Origin: Deltaproteobacteria bacterium
Lineage (GTDB): Bacteria > Desulfobacterota > Binatia > UBA9968
Direction: 5' to 3'
Assembly: GCA_005878685.1 (NCBI GenBank)
Contig: VBLN01000062.1
Location: 1 to 8,232, forward strand
DNA length: 8,232 nucleotides
The notes under the pieces are model-generated. The model worked only from the letters and a program-made list of their open reading frames with translations, was not told the origin of the DNA and searched no databases. This document shows positions 1 through 6,668 of this stretch, in pieces (within the stretch, counting starts at the first letter, position 1; every line of letters begins with the position of its first letter). A program made the position numbers and the translations under genes.

Positions 1-31
1 ACTTGCGCCCTGAGGAAGGGTTTTCGAAGCA

Positions 32-2341
32 ATGGATAAGCTGAAAAAAAGAGCCTTTCACGTCGTTAACCACTCCGTTCCGCGCCGTGACGGAGTCGCG
101 AAGGTCACCGGCAAGGCCACCTATGTAAGCGACTTGAAGCTCACCGGCATGGCCTATGCAAAGGTTCTGCGCAGCCCTTATGCCCACGCCAGAATTGTTT
201 CTATCGACACCTCACGCGCCGCGTCGCGGCCGGGCGTGTTCAGCGTCGTCACCGGCAACGATCTAGAAGGACTTAATCCGTATTACGGCCACGCGGTCAA
301 GGACCATCCCCTGCTCGCCATCGAGAAAGTGCGCTACGCCGGCGAACCGGTGGCTGCGGTCGTGGCCGTTGACGAAGGCACTGCTTTCGAGACTCTCGAA
401 CACATTGACGTTAAGTATGAAGAGCTGAAGGCCGTCTTGACTCCAGAGGACGCTTTGGCCGAGGATGCGCCCCTGCTTCATGAAAAGAAGTTCGAGGCCG
501 GCGCGCTCCGGGGCTTCGAAGGAGAAGTCACCGCCGGCCAGGGGACGAATATTTGCCAGGAGTATCATCTCAAATGGGGTGACGTTGAGGAAGCGTTCAA
601 AAAAGCGGCAGCCGTCGTCGAAGGCGAATACTATTTTCCCATGATCTACGCCTACGCGATGGAGGCTTATGTCGCCATCGCGGATGTCAACGACAACGGC
701 GTCACGATCTATTCCTCAGCTCAGCATCCCTTCATGGTGCGCCATGATCTCAAGTCTGTTTTCAACCTGCCGGTGAGCCAAGTCCGCTTGATCGTTCCGT
801 TCGTCGGCGGCGGCTACGGCAGCAAGTCCTATACCAAGATCGAGCCATTGGTCGCCGCCTGTTCTTGGAAAGCCAAACAGCCGGTGAAGTTGCAGCTAAC
901 CGTCGAAGAGGCGATGCTCACGACGCGCAGCGATGACGCCTACACCTGGATGCGCACGGCGGTGGATGCCAACGGCAAGATCATCGCTCGTCAGGCGAAG
1001 ATCTATATGAACACGGGCGCCTATGCGGAAAATAGCCCGCTCGTCGTCGAGAAGTCGACCAACCGCTGCGTTGGGCCGTATTCCATTCCAAACGTACAGA
1101 TCGACAATTACTCTTTCTACACCAACACCGTGCCGGCCAGCTCCTATCGCGGCTTCGGATGCGCCCAAGTGACATTGCCGGGCGAATCGCAGATCGATGA
1201 GCTGGCAGCCAAGATCGGAAAAGATCCCTATGAATTTCGTCTGGCGAACGTGGCCAAACCCGGCGAAGAATTCTTCCCCAAGATGCGCTCCTTCGACGGC
1301 ACGCTCAAGGAAGATTTAGAAATCGCCGCGAAGGCCCTCGGCTGGAAAGAACCTTTAGCGAAAGGACATGGCCGAAGCCTCGCCTGCTCAGGCAGCGACG
1401 CTGGAGCCTATCCGCTGACCTCGACAGCTGTGCGCGTCCACGCCGACGGTTCGGTGACGATCATGACCGGCAGCACCGAACTGGGCCAGGGAAGTCACAC
1501 AGTCATACCACAGATCGCCGCTGAAGAGTTGGGAGTTCCTCTCGAAAAAGTTCACGTGGTCTCATCGGATACCGCCATCACTCCTTACGACCGCTCCACC
1601 GGCGCAAGCCGCACCACGACGCTTATGGGCAGCGCCGTTTTGGAAGCGAGCCGTGAAGCGATCCAGCAGATGGTGGTGATGGCCGCGGACGTACTCAAGG
1701 TTAAGGTCGAAGACATTCAAGTCATTCGCGGCGGTGTGCGGTGCGGCGAAGCCCAACTCAACTGGTCGGAAGTCATCAGCAAATTCTACGCGCTCCCCGA
1801 CGGCGAAGTCATTGGTCGCGCTTACATTCGCAAATCCGGCAAATTTTCCCAGTTGCCGGTCTTCTGGGAAACCGCCTGCACCGGCGTCGAAGTTTCTGTC
1901 GATGAAGAGACAGGTAAGATCAACGTAGAGAAACTCGCGACCGTCGGTGATGTCGGACTCGCGATCAACCCTGCGCTGGCCGAGGGCCAGGATATCGGCG
2001 CTGCGACCATGGGGATGGGCATCGGCCTTTTCGAAGAGCTCGTTTACGAAGGTCCGCAGCTGATGAACGGTTCCATCTTGGATTACCGTCTGCCGCGCTT
2101 TTCGGATGTGGCGCCTGAAGTCGAGCTTCATCTGGTGCAAAATCAAGATGGCGTCGGACCCTACGGAGCGAAAGGGGGCGGCGAAGCCTCGCTCAACTCG
2201 ATGCCGGCGAATATCGCCAATGCGGTCTACAGCGCGACCGGGGTGCGCATCCGTCGCGCCCCTCTTACGCCGGAAAAAGTCTGGCGGGCACTGAAGGGAA
2301 AAAAGGCAACAGGCACTAGGCAAGGCGGGAAACTACTATGA
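32..2341 (+). CDS. Molybdenum hydroxylase large (molybdopterin) subunit, CoxL/XdhA superfamily
   Basis: This is the catalytic subunit of a xanthine dehydrogenase/aldehyde oxidase-type enzyme. The family binds molybdopterin cytosine dinucleotide and hydroxylates aldehydes, N-heterocycles or aromatic thioesters using water. At 769 residues it has the normal length for the family. An N-terminal aldehyde oxidase a/b domain (about residues 18-130) precedes two Mo-cofactor domains. Visible motifs are FVGGGYGSK (257-265), SYRGFG (371-376), TELGQGS with Q486, and GAKGGGEAS containing the expected catalytic Glu718. The active-site loop SYRGFG resembles xanthine dehydrogenase and hydroxybenzoyl-CoA reductase loops. 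It is not the AYRCSFR loop of true form I CO dehydrogenase, so a CO dehydrogenase label would be wrong. GAGGAAGG at 12-19 is a plausible ribosome binding site. The stop overlaps the FAD subunit start by four bases, which indicates translational coupling. Family assignment is firm; the substrate is unknown. Confidence 0.95.
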   Translation: MDKLKKRAFHVVNHSVPRRDGVAKVTGKATYVSDLKLTGMAYAKVLRSPYAHARIVSIDTSRAASRPGVFSVVTGNDLEGLNPYYGHAVKDHPLLAIEKVRYAGEPVAAVVAVDEGTAFETLEHIDVKYEELKAVLTPEDALAEDAPLLHEKKFEAGALRGFEGEVTAGQGTNICQEYHLKWGDVEEAFKKAAAVVEGEYYFPMIYAYAMEAYVAIADVNDNGVTIYSSAQHPFMVRHDLKSVFNLPVSQVRLIVPFVGGGYGSKSYTKIEPLVAACSWKAKQPVKLQLTVEEAMLTTRSDDAYTWMRTAVDANGKIIARQAKIYMNTGAYAENSPLVVEKSTNRCVGPYSIPNVQIDNYSFYTNTVPASSYRGFGCAQVTLPGESQIDELAAKIGKDPYEFRLANVAKPGEEFFPKMRSFDGTLKEDLEIAAKALGWKEPLAKGHGRSLACSGSDAGAYPLTSTAVRVHADGSVTIMTGSTELGQGSHTVIPQIAAEELGVPLEKVHVVSSDTAITPYDRSTGASRTTTLMGSAVLEASREAIQQMVVMAADVLKVKVEDIQVIRGGVRCGEAQLNWSEVISKFYALPDGEVIGRAYIRKSGKFSQLPVFWETACTGVEVSVDEETGKINVEKLATVGDVGLAINPALAEGQDIGAATMGMGIGLFEELVYEGPQLMNGSILDYRLPRFSDVAPEVELHLVQNQDGVGPYGAKGGGEASLNSMPANIANAVYSATGVRIRRAPLTPEKVWRALKGKKATGTRQGGKLL

Positions 2342-3210
2342 TGCCATTACGTCGATTCACCATTCACCAGCCGAAGAGCGTCTCGGAAGCAGCCGAGACG
2401 CTCGCCCACTACGGCGAAAAGGGACGGCTCTACGCCGGCGGCACAGAGCTTCTCCTGGCGATGAAGCATGGACTCTTGCGCTACGAACATCTCGTGGACA
2501 TCAAGACAGTCCCCAATCTCACGAAGATCGAGCTGAAAAACTCCCATCTCTCGATCGGCGCCCTGACGACTCACAGAGAGATCGAGAAATCGCAGCTCGT
2601 TCGTGAAAAAATTTCTGTCTTGGCGGAGATGGAGAGCCATGTGGCCAACGTGCGGGTCCGAACCACGGGAACTTTAGGAGGCAATCTCTGCTTCGCCGAG
2701 CCTCATTCGGATCCCGCCAACCTGTTCCTCTGCCTCGGCGCCACAGCCAAGGTTCAAGGCGGCAAAGGTGAGCGGACAGTGCCGATGGATGAACTGATCG
2801 TCGACGCCTACGAAACGTCTCTCGGCGCAGATGAAGTGCTCACGTCCATCGAGATCCCTATACCGGATAAATCCCAAAGAGCCGCCTACCTTAAATTTCA
2901 AATTCACGAGCGGCCGACCTTGGGGCTCGCGCTCCTGTTGAACCTCGATCCGAGCGGGAGAAACCTCACCAAGGCACGCGCCGTCGTCGGCTGCATCAGC
3001 CTCAAACCCTGTCGCTCGGAAAAAGCCGAAGCGCTCCTCGTCGGTCCGAGAGAAAAAGTCGAGAAGCAAATCCCCGACGCAGCGCAAATATTGGCCGATC
3101 TGGCTGACCCTTCAGACGACCTGGAAGGCACCGCCGAATACAAGCGCCACCTTGTCGGCGTCTTCCTCCGCCGGGCCTTCGCCAAGGCGCTGGCGAGCCC
3201 ACGTAGTTAG
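2338..3210 (+). CDS. Molybdenum hydroxylase FAD-binding subunit, CoxM type
   Basis: This is the medium subunit, which carries FAD and passes electrons from the 2Fe-2S subunit to an external acceptor in the cytoplasm. The 290 residues match CoxM-type proteins. The FAD-binding motifs are clear: YAGGTELL (32-39), IGALTTH (73-79) and TTGTLGGNLC (109-118). The C-terminal FAD-subunit domain ends in the helix LRRAFAKAL. The protein lacks the extra 4Fe-4S loop of 4-hydroxybenzoyl-CoA reductase beta subunits, which are longer, and this argues against that enzyme. Two consecutive ATGs (2338 and 2341) could start it; the first overlaps the large subunit stop as ATGA. With the large subunit it forms an L-M pair. 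The iron-sulfur subunit does not follow, so it is probably upstream of the window. A diverged copy of this gene's last codons occurs at 6597-6668. Confidence 0.95.
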   Translation: MMPLRRFTIHQPKSVSEAAETLAHYGEKGRLYAGGTELLLAMKHGLLRYEHLVDIKTVPNLTKIELKNSHLSIGALTTHREIEKSQLVREKISVLAEMESHVANVRVRTTGTLGGNLCFAEPHSDPANLFLCLGATAKVQGGKGERTVPMDELIVDAYETSLGADEVLTSIEIPIPDKSQRAAYLKFQIHERPTLGLALLLNLDPSGRNLTKARAVVGCISLKPCRSEKAEALLVGPREKVEKQIPDAAQILADLADPSDDLEGTAEYKRHLVGVFLRRAFAKALASPRS

Positions 3211-3299
3211 TCGCTTCTTGACGTGCGAAGAAGAGAGGGGTGGAGGAAGTGTCTTGTTTATGATAACTTAGAAACAGTTGTTCCTTCAGGGCCCTGAAA

Positions 3300-3536
3300 A
3301 TGGATGCAAGAGTTGAAAAACTGGCAGCTGAGATCGCATCTCTAGGAGAAGCCGAACAGAAGGCGCTTTTGGAGCGGGCGGCTGAGTTGAGCCTTCGTCA
3401 CGGCCTTGCAGAGCTCTCAGAGAATTATCGGAAACGTCTGCAACAGCAAGGAGAACTGGACCGGACGGCAGAAGACATCCTGGCCAAGTTAAGGCAAATC
3501 CGTGAGGAGATTGCCGCCCGTGAGTATTCTGGATGA
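3300..3536 (+). CDS. Small helical antitoxin-like protein preceding a PIN-domain gene
   Basis: This is a 78-residue, highly charged, almost certainly all-helical protein with no membrane segment or signal peptide. Its tail (QIREEIAAREYSG) overlaps the next gene by about 17 bases. The size, the charge, the overlap and the PIN-domain partner together fit a VapB-like antitoxin that would bind and neutralise the downstream nuclease and repress its own promoter. No AbrB, RHH or Phd fold can be recognised by eye, so the antitoxin class is not assigned. No good Shine-Dalgarno sequence sits before the ATG; the nearest purine-rich stretch (GGAGGAAG, about 3242) is too far away. A TATGAT -10-like box lies at 3259-3264 without a convincing -35 element. 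The gene interrupts the otherwise metabolic order of hydroxylase then transporter. Confidence 0.68.
   Translation: MDARVEKLAAEIASLGEAEQKALLERAAELSLRHGLAELSENYRKRLQQQGELDRTAEDILAKLRQIREEIAAREYSG
3504..3510 (+). promoter_or_regulatory. Ribosome binding site deciding the PIN gene start
   Basis: GAGGAGA lies inside the antitoxin-like gene, nine bases before the GTG at 3520. This favours GTG 3520 over the GTG at 3502, which lies upstream of the site, and the TTG at 3511, which abuts it. Confidence 0.6.
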
Positions 3537-3957
3537 ATGGATCGTTTTTGATACCAACATCTGGATTTTTGGCCTCAGACGGGTCCCCAATATCCCCGCA
3601 TGTGCTCAACTTTTGGAATGCTTAGATCGGCTCCGGGTAGTCCTGCCACGGCAAATCTTGCAAGAACTCCAGGCTAATCTTTCTGAGAATGAGATAACTA
3701 CACTCTTTCGCTTGCTCAGTCGGTTCCCCGGAAGATTAAGAATCAGTTGGGATAAAACCAGCCCTCAAATCATAAGCAAGTATCAACGCGAAGGCTGCAA
3801 ACTTGGGGACGCAGTCATCGCTGCGCATTTGGAAGAGCTAGATATCAAAATCCTGGTTTCTGAAAACCGGGACTTCTTGAAAGAGATCAGAAACCTACCT
3901 TTCCGAAGGCTCAGCGCGAGCCAGGCACTGGCTGAGCTAAAGCAAAGCACAACATAA
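3520..3957 (+). CDS. PIN-domain ribonuclease, VapC-like putative toxin
   Basis: Read from the GTG at 3520 the protein has 145 residues, the usual size of a single PIN domain. PIN toxins are metal-dependent ribonucleases that cut tRNA, rRNA or mRNA when their antitoxin is lost. The expected acidic residues are visible: D11 in IVFDTNIW, E49 in LQELQ, D97 in KLGDAVIAAH and D118 in SENRDF. The last motif normally reads (T/S)xDxDF; here the first Asp of that pair is Asn116, so the fourth metal ligand may be shifted or weakened. The gene overlaps the small upstream gene by 17 bases and has its own internal ribosome binding site, so the pair is translationally coupled. PIN family membership is well supported; toxin activity and the RNA target are inferred. 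Confidence 0.82.
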   Translation: MSILDEWIVFDTNIWIFGLRRVPNIPACAQLLECLDRLRVVLPRQILQELQANLSENEITTLFRLLSRFPGRLRISWDKTSPQIISKYQREGCKLGDAVIAAHLEELDIKILVSENRDFLKEIRNLPFRRLSASQALAELKQSTT

Positions 3958-4007
3958 GAAGAACATCACTTGTAGAAGCAAGATCCATCCCGGCAAGACC
4001 TTGTGAA

Positions 4008-5243
4008 ATGAATAATCCCATGTGGCGCGATGGTTGGCTGCTCTCCATTTGCTTTGGACGCGTCTTCGCCTACGCAAACTTCATGGTCTATGCCGCCTGC
4101 TTGCCGATCCTAAGAGAGAAGTGGACGATGTCGGCGACCCAGGCTGGCACGGTCGCCTCAGGCTATATGCTCGGTTACACGGCCTCACTGGTCGCTTTCT
4201 CCTGGCTTGCAGAACGCTTCGGTCCGCGCCGTATTTTCGTGCTATCTGCCGTAGCGAGCGTAGTGACAGCGATTGCGTTCGGTTTCTTTGCCCGCGACTA
4301 CACTTCCGGACTTATGCTCTACACGCTGGCCGCCCTGACCCAAGGCGGTAATTACACCCCGGCCATCATGTTGATGGCGGAACGGTACAAGCCGGAAAAC
4401 CGAGGCAGCGCGGTCGGCTGGCTCATCGCAAGCACATCGATAGGCTATGCATTTTCGCTCGCTGTCTCCGGCTTGCTCCTGGCTTGGGGCGGCTATCCGC
4501 TGGCTTTCATCGGTACCGGCCTGCTGCCAAGTCTCGGTGCGGTGATTCTGTCGACGGCGCTGCGGCGAGTACCCAATACCATATACGAACGCAAGGGAGA
4601 GCTGCGACCCGCAGCCGCTCTCTGGAAAGATGCCAACGCTCGACGCCTAGTTGCGGGATACACGTGGCATTGCTGGGAGCTGCTCGGCATGTGGCCCTGG
4701 GCACCAGCCTTCCTTGCGGCAAGTCTGGCTCTGTCTGGCACTGCCTCGGTGCAGGCTGCGGAGATCGCCTCCTACCTCACGGCGACCATGCATATAGTGG
4801 GAGCTGTCGCGTCGTCGACCATGGGACATCTGTCCGACGTCCTCGGGCGACGGACAGTCTTGCTCGCGCTCGCAGCAGCCGGAGGTCTGCTGTCACTGAC
4901 GCTCGGTTGGCTGGTGCAGTGGCCCGTGCCTATTCTCATGGGGCTCATTCTGATCTACGGTTTCGTAGCGATCGGTGATTCCCCGGTACTATCGACGGCA
5001 CTTACTGAGACCGTAGCGCCAAGTTATCTGGGTTCGGCGCTGGCGATTCGCTCTCTGTTAGGATTCGGCGCCGGGGCGATCTCACCCACCGTGTTCGGAT
5101 TCGTTCTCGATCTCGCCGGCCGCTCCGAAAACGGGGCCGCGGCAGTTTGGGGACCGGCGTTCATGGTGCTTGCCATCGGTGGCTTTGGTGCAACTTGGTA
5201 CGCGTGGCGCTTCCGCCCAACCACGCCGACTATCACAGAGTAG
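4008..5243 (+). CDS. Major facilitator superfamily (MFS) transporter
   Basis: This 411-residue protein has about twelve hydrophobic helices, standard for an MFS permease in the cytoplasmic membrane. The MFS motif A signature occurs in both halves: WLAERFGPRR (67-75) in the loop after helix 2, and GHLSDVLGRR (273-282) in the equivalent loop of the second half. A polar central loop (about 187-215) separates the two six-helix bundles. No substrate-specific motif is recognised. Its position 3' of a molybdenum hydroxylase suggests uptake or export of an organic acid, aromatic or heterocyclic compound, but this is inference from context. No clear Shine-Dalgarno precedes the ATG at 4008; an in-frame ATG at 4020 is a minor alternative. 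The last codons (G394-P407) have a diverged counterpart in the relic at 6480-6530. Confidence 0.92.
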   Translation: MNNPMWRDGWLLSICFGRVFAYANFMVYAACLPILREKWTMSATQAGTVASGYMLGYTASLVAFSWLAERFGPRRIFVLSAVASVVTAIAFGFFARDYTSGLMLYTLAALTQGGNYTPAIMLMAERYKPENRGSAVGWLIASTSIGYAFSLAVSGLLLAWGGYPLAFIGTGLLPSLGAVILSTALRRVPNTIYERKGELRPAAALWKDANARRLVAGYTWHCWELLGMWPWAPAFLAASLALSGTASVQAAEIASYLTATMHIVGAVASSTMGHLSDVLGRRTVLLALAAAGGLLSLTLGWLVQWPVPILMGLILIYGFVAIGDSPVLSTALTETVAPSYLGSALAIRSLLGFGAGAISPTVFGFVLDLAGRSENGAAAVWGPAFMVLAIGGFGATWYAWRFRPTTPTITE

Positions 5244-5257
5244 AGCTATAAACGGAA

Positions 5258-5271
5258 CGCTTCGAAAAGCG
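5258..5271. other. Small perfect hairpin after the MFS gene
   Basis: CGCTT and AAGCG form a five-base-pair stem with a CGAA loop, 14 bases after the MFS stop codon. No T-run follows on either strand, so it is not a classical intrinsic terminator. It may contribute to transcript ending or mRNA 3'-end stability. Confidence 0.3.
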
Positions 5272-5333
5272 AGGCGCGCAATGCTTAGTGGTTCGCGTCC
5301 GGGCTGCGACTGAGCTCAGCCGAATGTCTGGCC

Positions 5334-5359
5334 CGTGTTCGTGAACCCACACGAGCACG
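5334..5359. terminator. Hairpin between convergent MFS and DNA glycosylase genes
   Basis: CGTGTTCGTG and CACGAGCACG form a ten-base-pair stem with one G-U pair on the + strand, around the six-base loop AACCCA. It sits between two converging genes, 25 bases past the glycosylase stop and 90 past the MFS stop, where a shared bidirectional terminator is expected. Neither side has a T-tract, so termination by this hairpin alone is uncertain. Nothing else is recognisable in the 140-base gap. Confidence 0.4.
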
Positions 5360-5383
5360 ACCCGTGAAGATCAAAGGTCTGTT

Positions 5384-6022
5384 TCAAGGTCGGGAGACAA
5401 ACTCACTGCCGCGAATCAGGAAGCGCCAGGGTTTATGCTTCCACTTGCCTGCGTAATCCACGCCCACGCGCGGCCCGGCTAAAGTTTTCGGTGCCGGTTC
5501 GCCGCAATCTTCTACGTAAAGCAGATTCGCGCAAACATCGGCTCCGTTCAGAGACCGATCAATGGCAAAGGCCTGGCATAGCTTGCCCGGCCCGCTGGCG
5601 AGCTTGTGCAGCCTTTCAGTACGCCGCCGCTCTTTCATCAAGTCGATGCCTTTTAAAGGCTCCACCGCACGGATCAACACCGCCGACGGATAATCCACCG
5701 CTTCGGTGACGATATTCAAGCAATAATAAAAACCGTAGATGAAGTAGACGTAAGCATGCCCCGCCGGGCCGAACATGATTTCCGTTCGCTTTGTGCGTCC
5801 GCGCGACGCGTGGCAGGCTTTGTCTCGCGAGCCAACATAGGCTTCCGTCTCCACGATCCGCCCGACCGTCATCCCGTCTAGATGTTTTCTTACCAAGTAC
5901 TTCCCCAGCAGTTGCCGGGCGACATCCAGAGTGGATTGTTCGTAGAATGGGCGTGGGAGTTTCAAGGCAAAATCAGAAGAGTTTCCTCGGCAGTTAGCGC
6001 AACTAGAATTGTTAAGATTCAA
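5384..6022 (-). CDS. mpg: 3-methyladenine (alkyladenine) DNA glycosylase, AAG/MPG family
   Basis: This monofunctional base-excision repair glycosylase flips out and removes alkylated or deaminated purines such as 3-methyladenine and hypoxanthine. The conserved core runs from PRPFYEQ (23-29) to KPWRF (197-201). Matching the human enzyme, the catalytic glutamate is E60 and the intercalating-pocket tyrosine Y62 in VETEAY. H71 lies the same nine residues further on. FGPAGHAYVYFIYGFYY (84-100), N103, R118 in IRAVEP, GPGKLCQAF (144-152) and GPRVGV (183-188) complete the signature. The only upstream start in frame is a TTG at 6022, with GAAGGG eight bases before it. This gives about 20 extra N-terminal residues including a CANC pair. 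A TTG at 5965 (194 residues) would remove the extension but has a poorly placed ribosome binding site. It is probably co-transcribed with the small membrane protein gene 28 bases upstream. Confidence 0.95.
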   Translation of the reverse strand: MNLNNSSCANCRGNSSDFALKLPRPFYEQSTLDVARQLLGKYLVRKHLDGMTVGRIVETEAYVGSRDKACHASRGRTKRTEIMFGPAGHAYVYFIYGFYYCLNIVTEAVDYPSAVLIRAVEPLKGIDLMKERRRTERLHKLASGPGKLCQAFAIDRSLNGADVCANLLYVEDCGEPAPKTLAGPRVGVDYAGKWKHKPWRFLIRGSEFVSRP

Positions 6023-6050
6023 AAGCCAGACCCTTCAACTTCTCCTCGTT

Positions 6051-6344
6051 CTATTTTTGTCCCCGGTATTGCTTGTTCCACTCTCTCGCCGCCTCCTGGG
6101 GCGACATCCCCTGCGCAATCAACTTCGCCTCAAACGCAACTCGAATCTTCTTGCGCTCGAAACTCCTCGCAAGCCACTTAGCGACGAGGCTGACGCCGAG
6201 CGCCCAAAGGAAGTTGGTCCACTCAGCGCCAAATCCAACCGCCATGACGCAAAAAACCAAGGCGGCGATCGATGCGATTATCCAAGTCCAGCTGAACAGA
6301 GCCGCGATACGTTCAAGTGTCACCAATTTGCCCTCTGTCATCAT
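6051..6344 (-). CDS. Small two-helix membrane protein of unknown function
   Basis: I do not recognise this family. The 97-residue product has two predicted membrane helices, about residues 12-37 (a run rich in I, A, L and F) and 42-56 (WTNFLWALGVSLVAKWL). A basic amphipathic tail follows (SFERKKIRVAFEAKLIAQG), then SPQEAAREWNKQY at the C-terminus. The frame stays open to 6527, but the start is best placed at the tandem ATGs 6344/6341, because GAGGGAGG lies immediately upstream and the product then begins next to a hydrophobic helix. The longer version would add 61 residues of low-quality sequence antisense to the MFS relic. It lies 28 bases upstream of the glycosylase on the same strand, suggesting a bicistronic unit. 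No functional link to DNA repair is evident. Confidence 0.72.
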   Translation of the reverse strand: MMTEGKLVTLERIAALFSWTWIIASIAALVFCVMAVGFGAEWTNFLWALGVSLVAKWLARSFERKKIRVAFEAKLIAQGMSPQEAAREWNKQYRGQK

Positions 6345-6479
6345 AACCTCCCTCGTGTCTATGCTTTCGAGCGGCCAACTTTCAAGCTCAACCGTCGCTG
6401 CAAGAGCGATCGGTCTGAAGCACCAAGTCAGGCAAAAAGTAGCCTCCTCTATTTTCCTGGTTCCAAGACACAAAGTCCA

Positions 6480-6530
6480 GGCGCCACTTTGTACGCTCGG
6501 CGCTTCCACCCAACCGCGCCGGCTCAATAA
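6480..6530 (+). pseudogene. Relic of an MFS transporter gene 3' end
   Basis: The frame encodes GATLYARRFHPTAPAQ followed by TAA. The last residues of the intact MFS gene in this window read GATWYAWRFRPTTPTITE followed by TAG. Aligned by eye over 15 codons, 37 of 45 bases agree and 10 of the first 14 residues are identical. The match ends at the stop codons, as expected for homologous gene ends. Further upstream in the same frame, PT (6375-6380) and RSE (6411-6419) occur at nearly the same distances as in the intact protein, but similarity between them is otherwise poor. The relic may therefore start near 6375 or only at 6480. No start codon or ribosome binding site for a real gene is evident. 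It is too diverged to be a recent duplicate of the intact gene. Confidence 0.66.
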
Positions 6531-6596
6531 AAGAAACCCGTGGGACGAAATGCCGCGTGATTAGGGTCAGACTGAGCTTTTTCCACTTCTTAGAAC

Positions 6597-6668
6597 AAAT
6601 ACTACCTCGTCGGCCACTTCCTTCGCCGCGCCTTTGCCAAGGCCTTGTCAAACCCAGCACGCAACTAG
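6597..6668 (+). pseudogene. Relic of a CoxM-type FAD subunit gene 3' end
   Basis: This stretch encodes the last 23 residues of a molybdenum hydroxylase FAD subunit, including LVGHFLRRAFAKALSNP, and ends in TAG. The intact FAD subunit of this window ends LVGVFLRRAFAKALASP, so 14 of 17 residues match. At DNA level about 40 of 51 bases agree, with differences concentrated at third codon positions. That pattern means the piece descends from a separately evolved, once functional coding gene and not from a recent copy. An in-frame TAG at 6591-6593 lies just upstream and no other part of the gene can be found, so only the tail survives. Confidence 0.75.

Noticed and set aside
1..39. C-terminal fragment of an upstream gene, possibly the CoxS subunit
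   Set aside because: All three forward frames reach a stop within the first 44 bases, so the upstream reading frame cannot be chosen and no iron-sulfur motif is visible.
1562..2323. Long 253-residue open frame antisense to the large hydroxylase subunit
   Set aside because: It mirrors the high-GC codon pattern of the real gene on the other strand, has no recognisable domain and lies entirely inside it.
32..3210. Carbon monoxide dehydrogenase (aerobic, form I)
   Set aside because: The active-site loop is SYRGFG and not AYRCSFR, so CO oxidation is not supported.
3214..3233. CTTCTT / AAGAAG inverted repeat after the FAD subunit gene
   Set aside because: The six-base stem has an eight-base loop and no T-run, so it is too weak to call a terminator.
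6345..6527. Extended N-terminus of the small membrane protein
   Set aside because: The extra 61 residues have no start signal, are antisense to the MFS relic, and would leave an excellent ribosome binding site unused inside the gene.
6009..6530. 173-residue + strand frame ending in the MFS relic
   Set aside because: Its first two thirds are antisense to the small membrane protein gene and show no protein-like composition. Only the last part has homology support and is listed as a relic.
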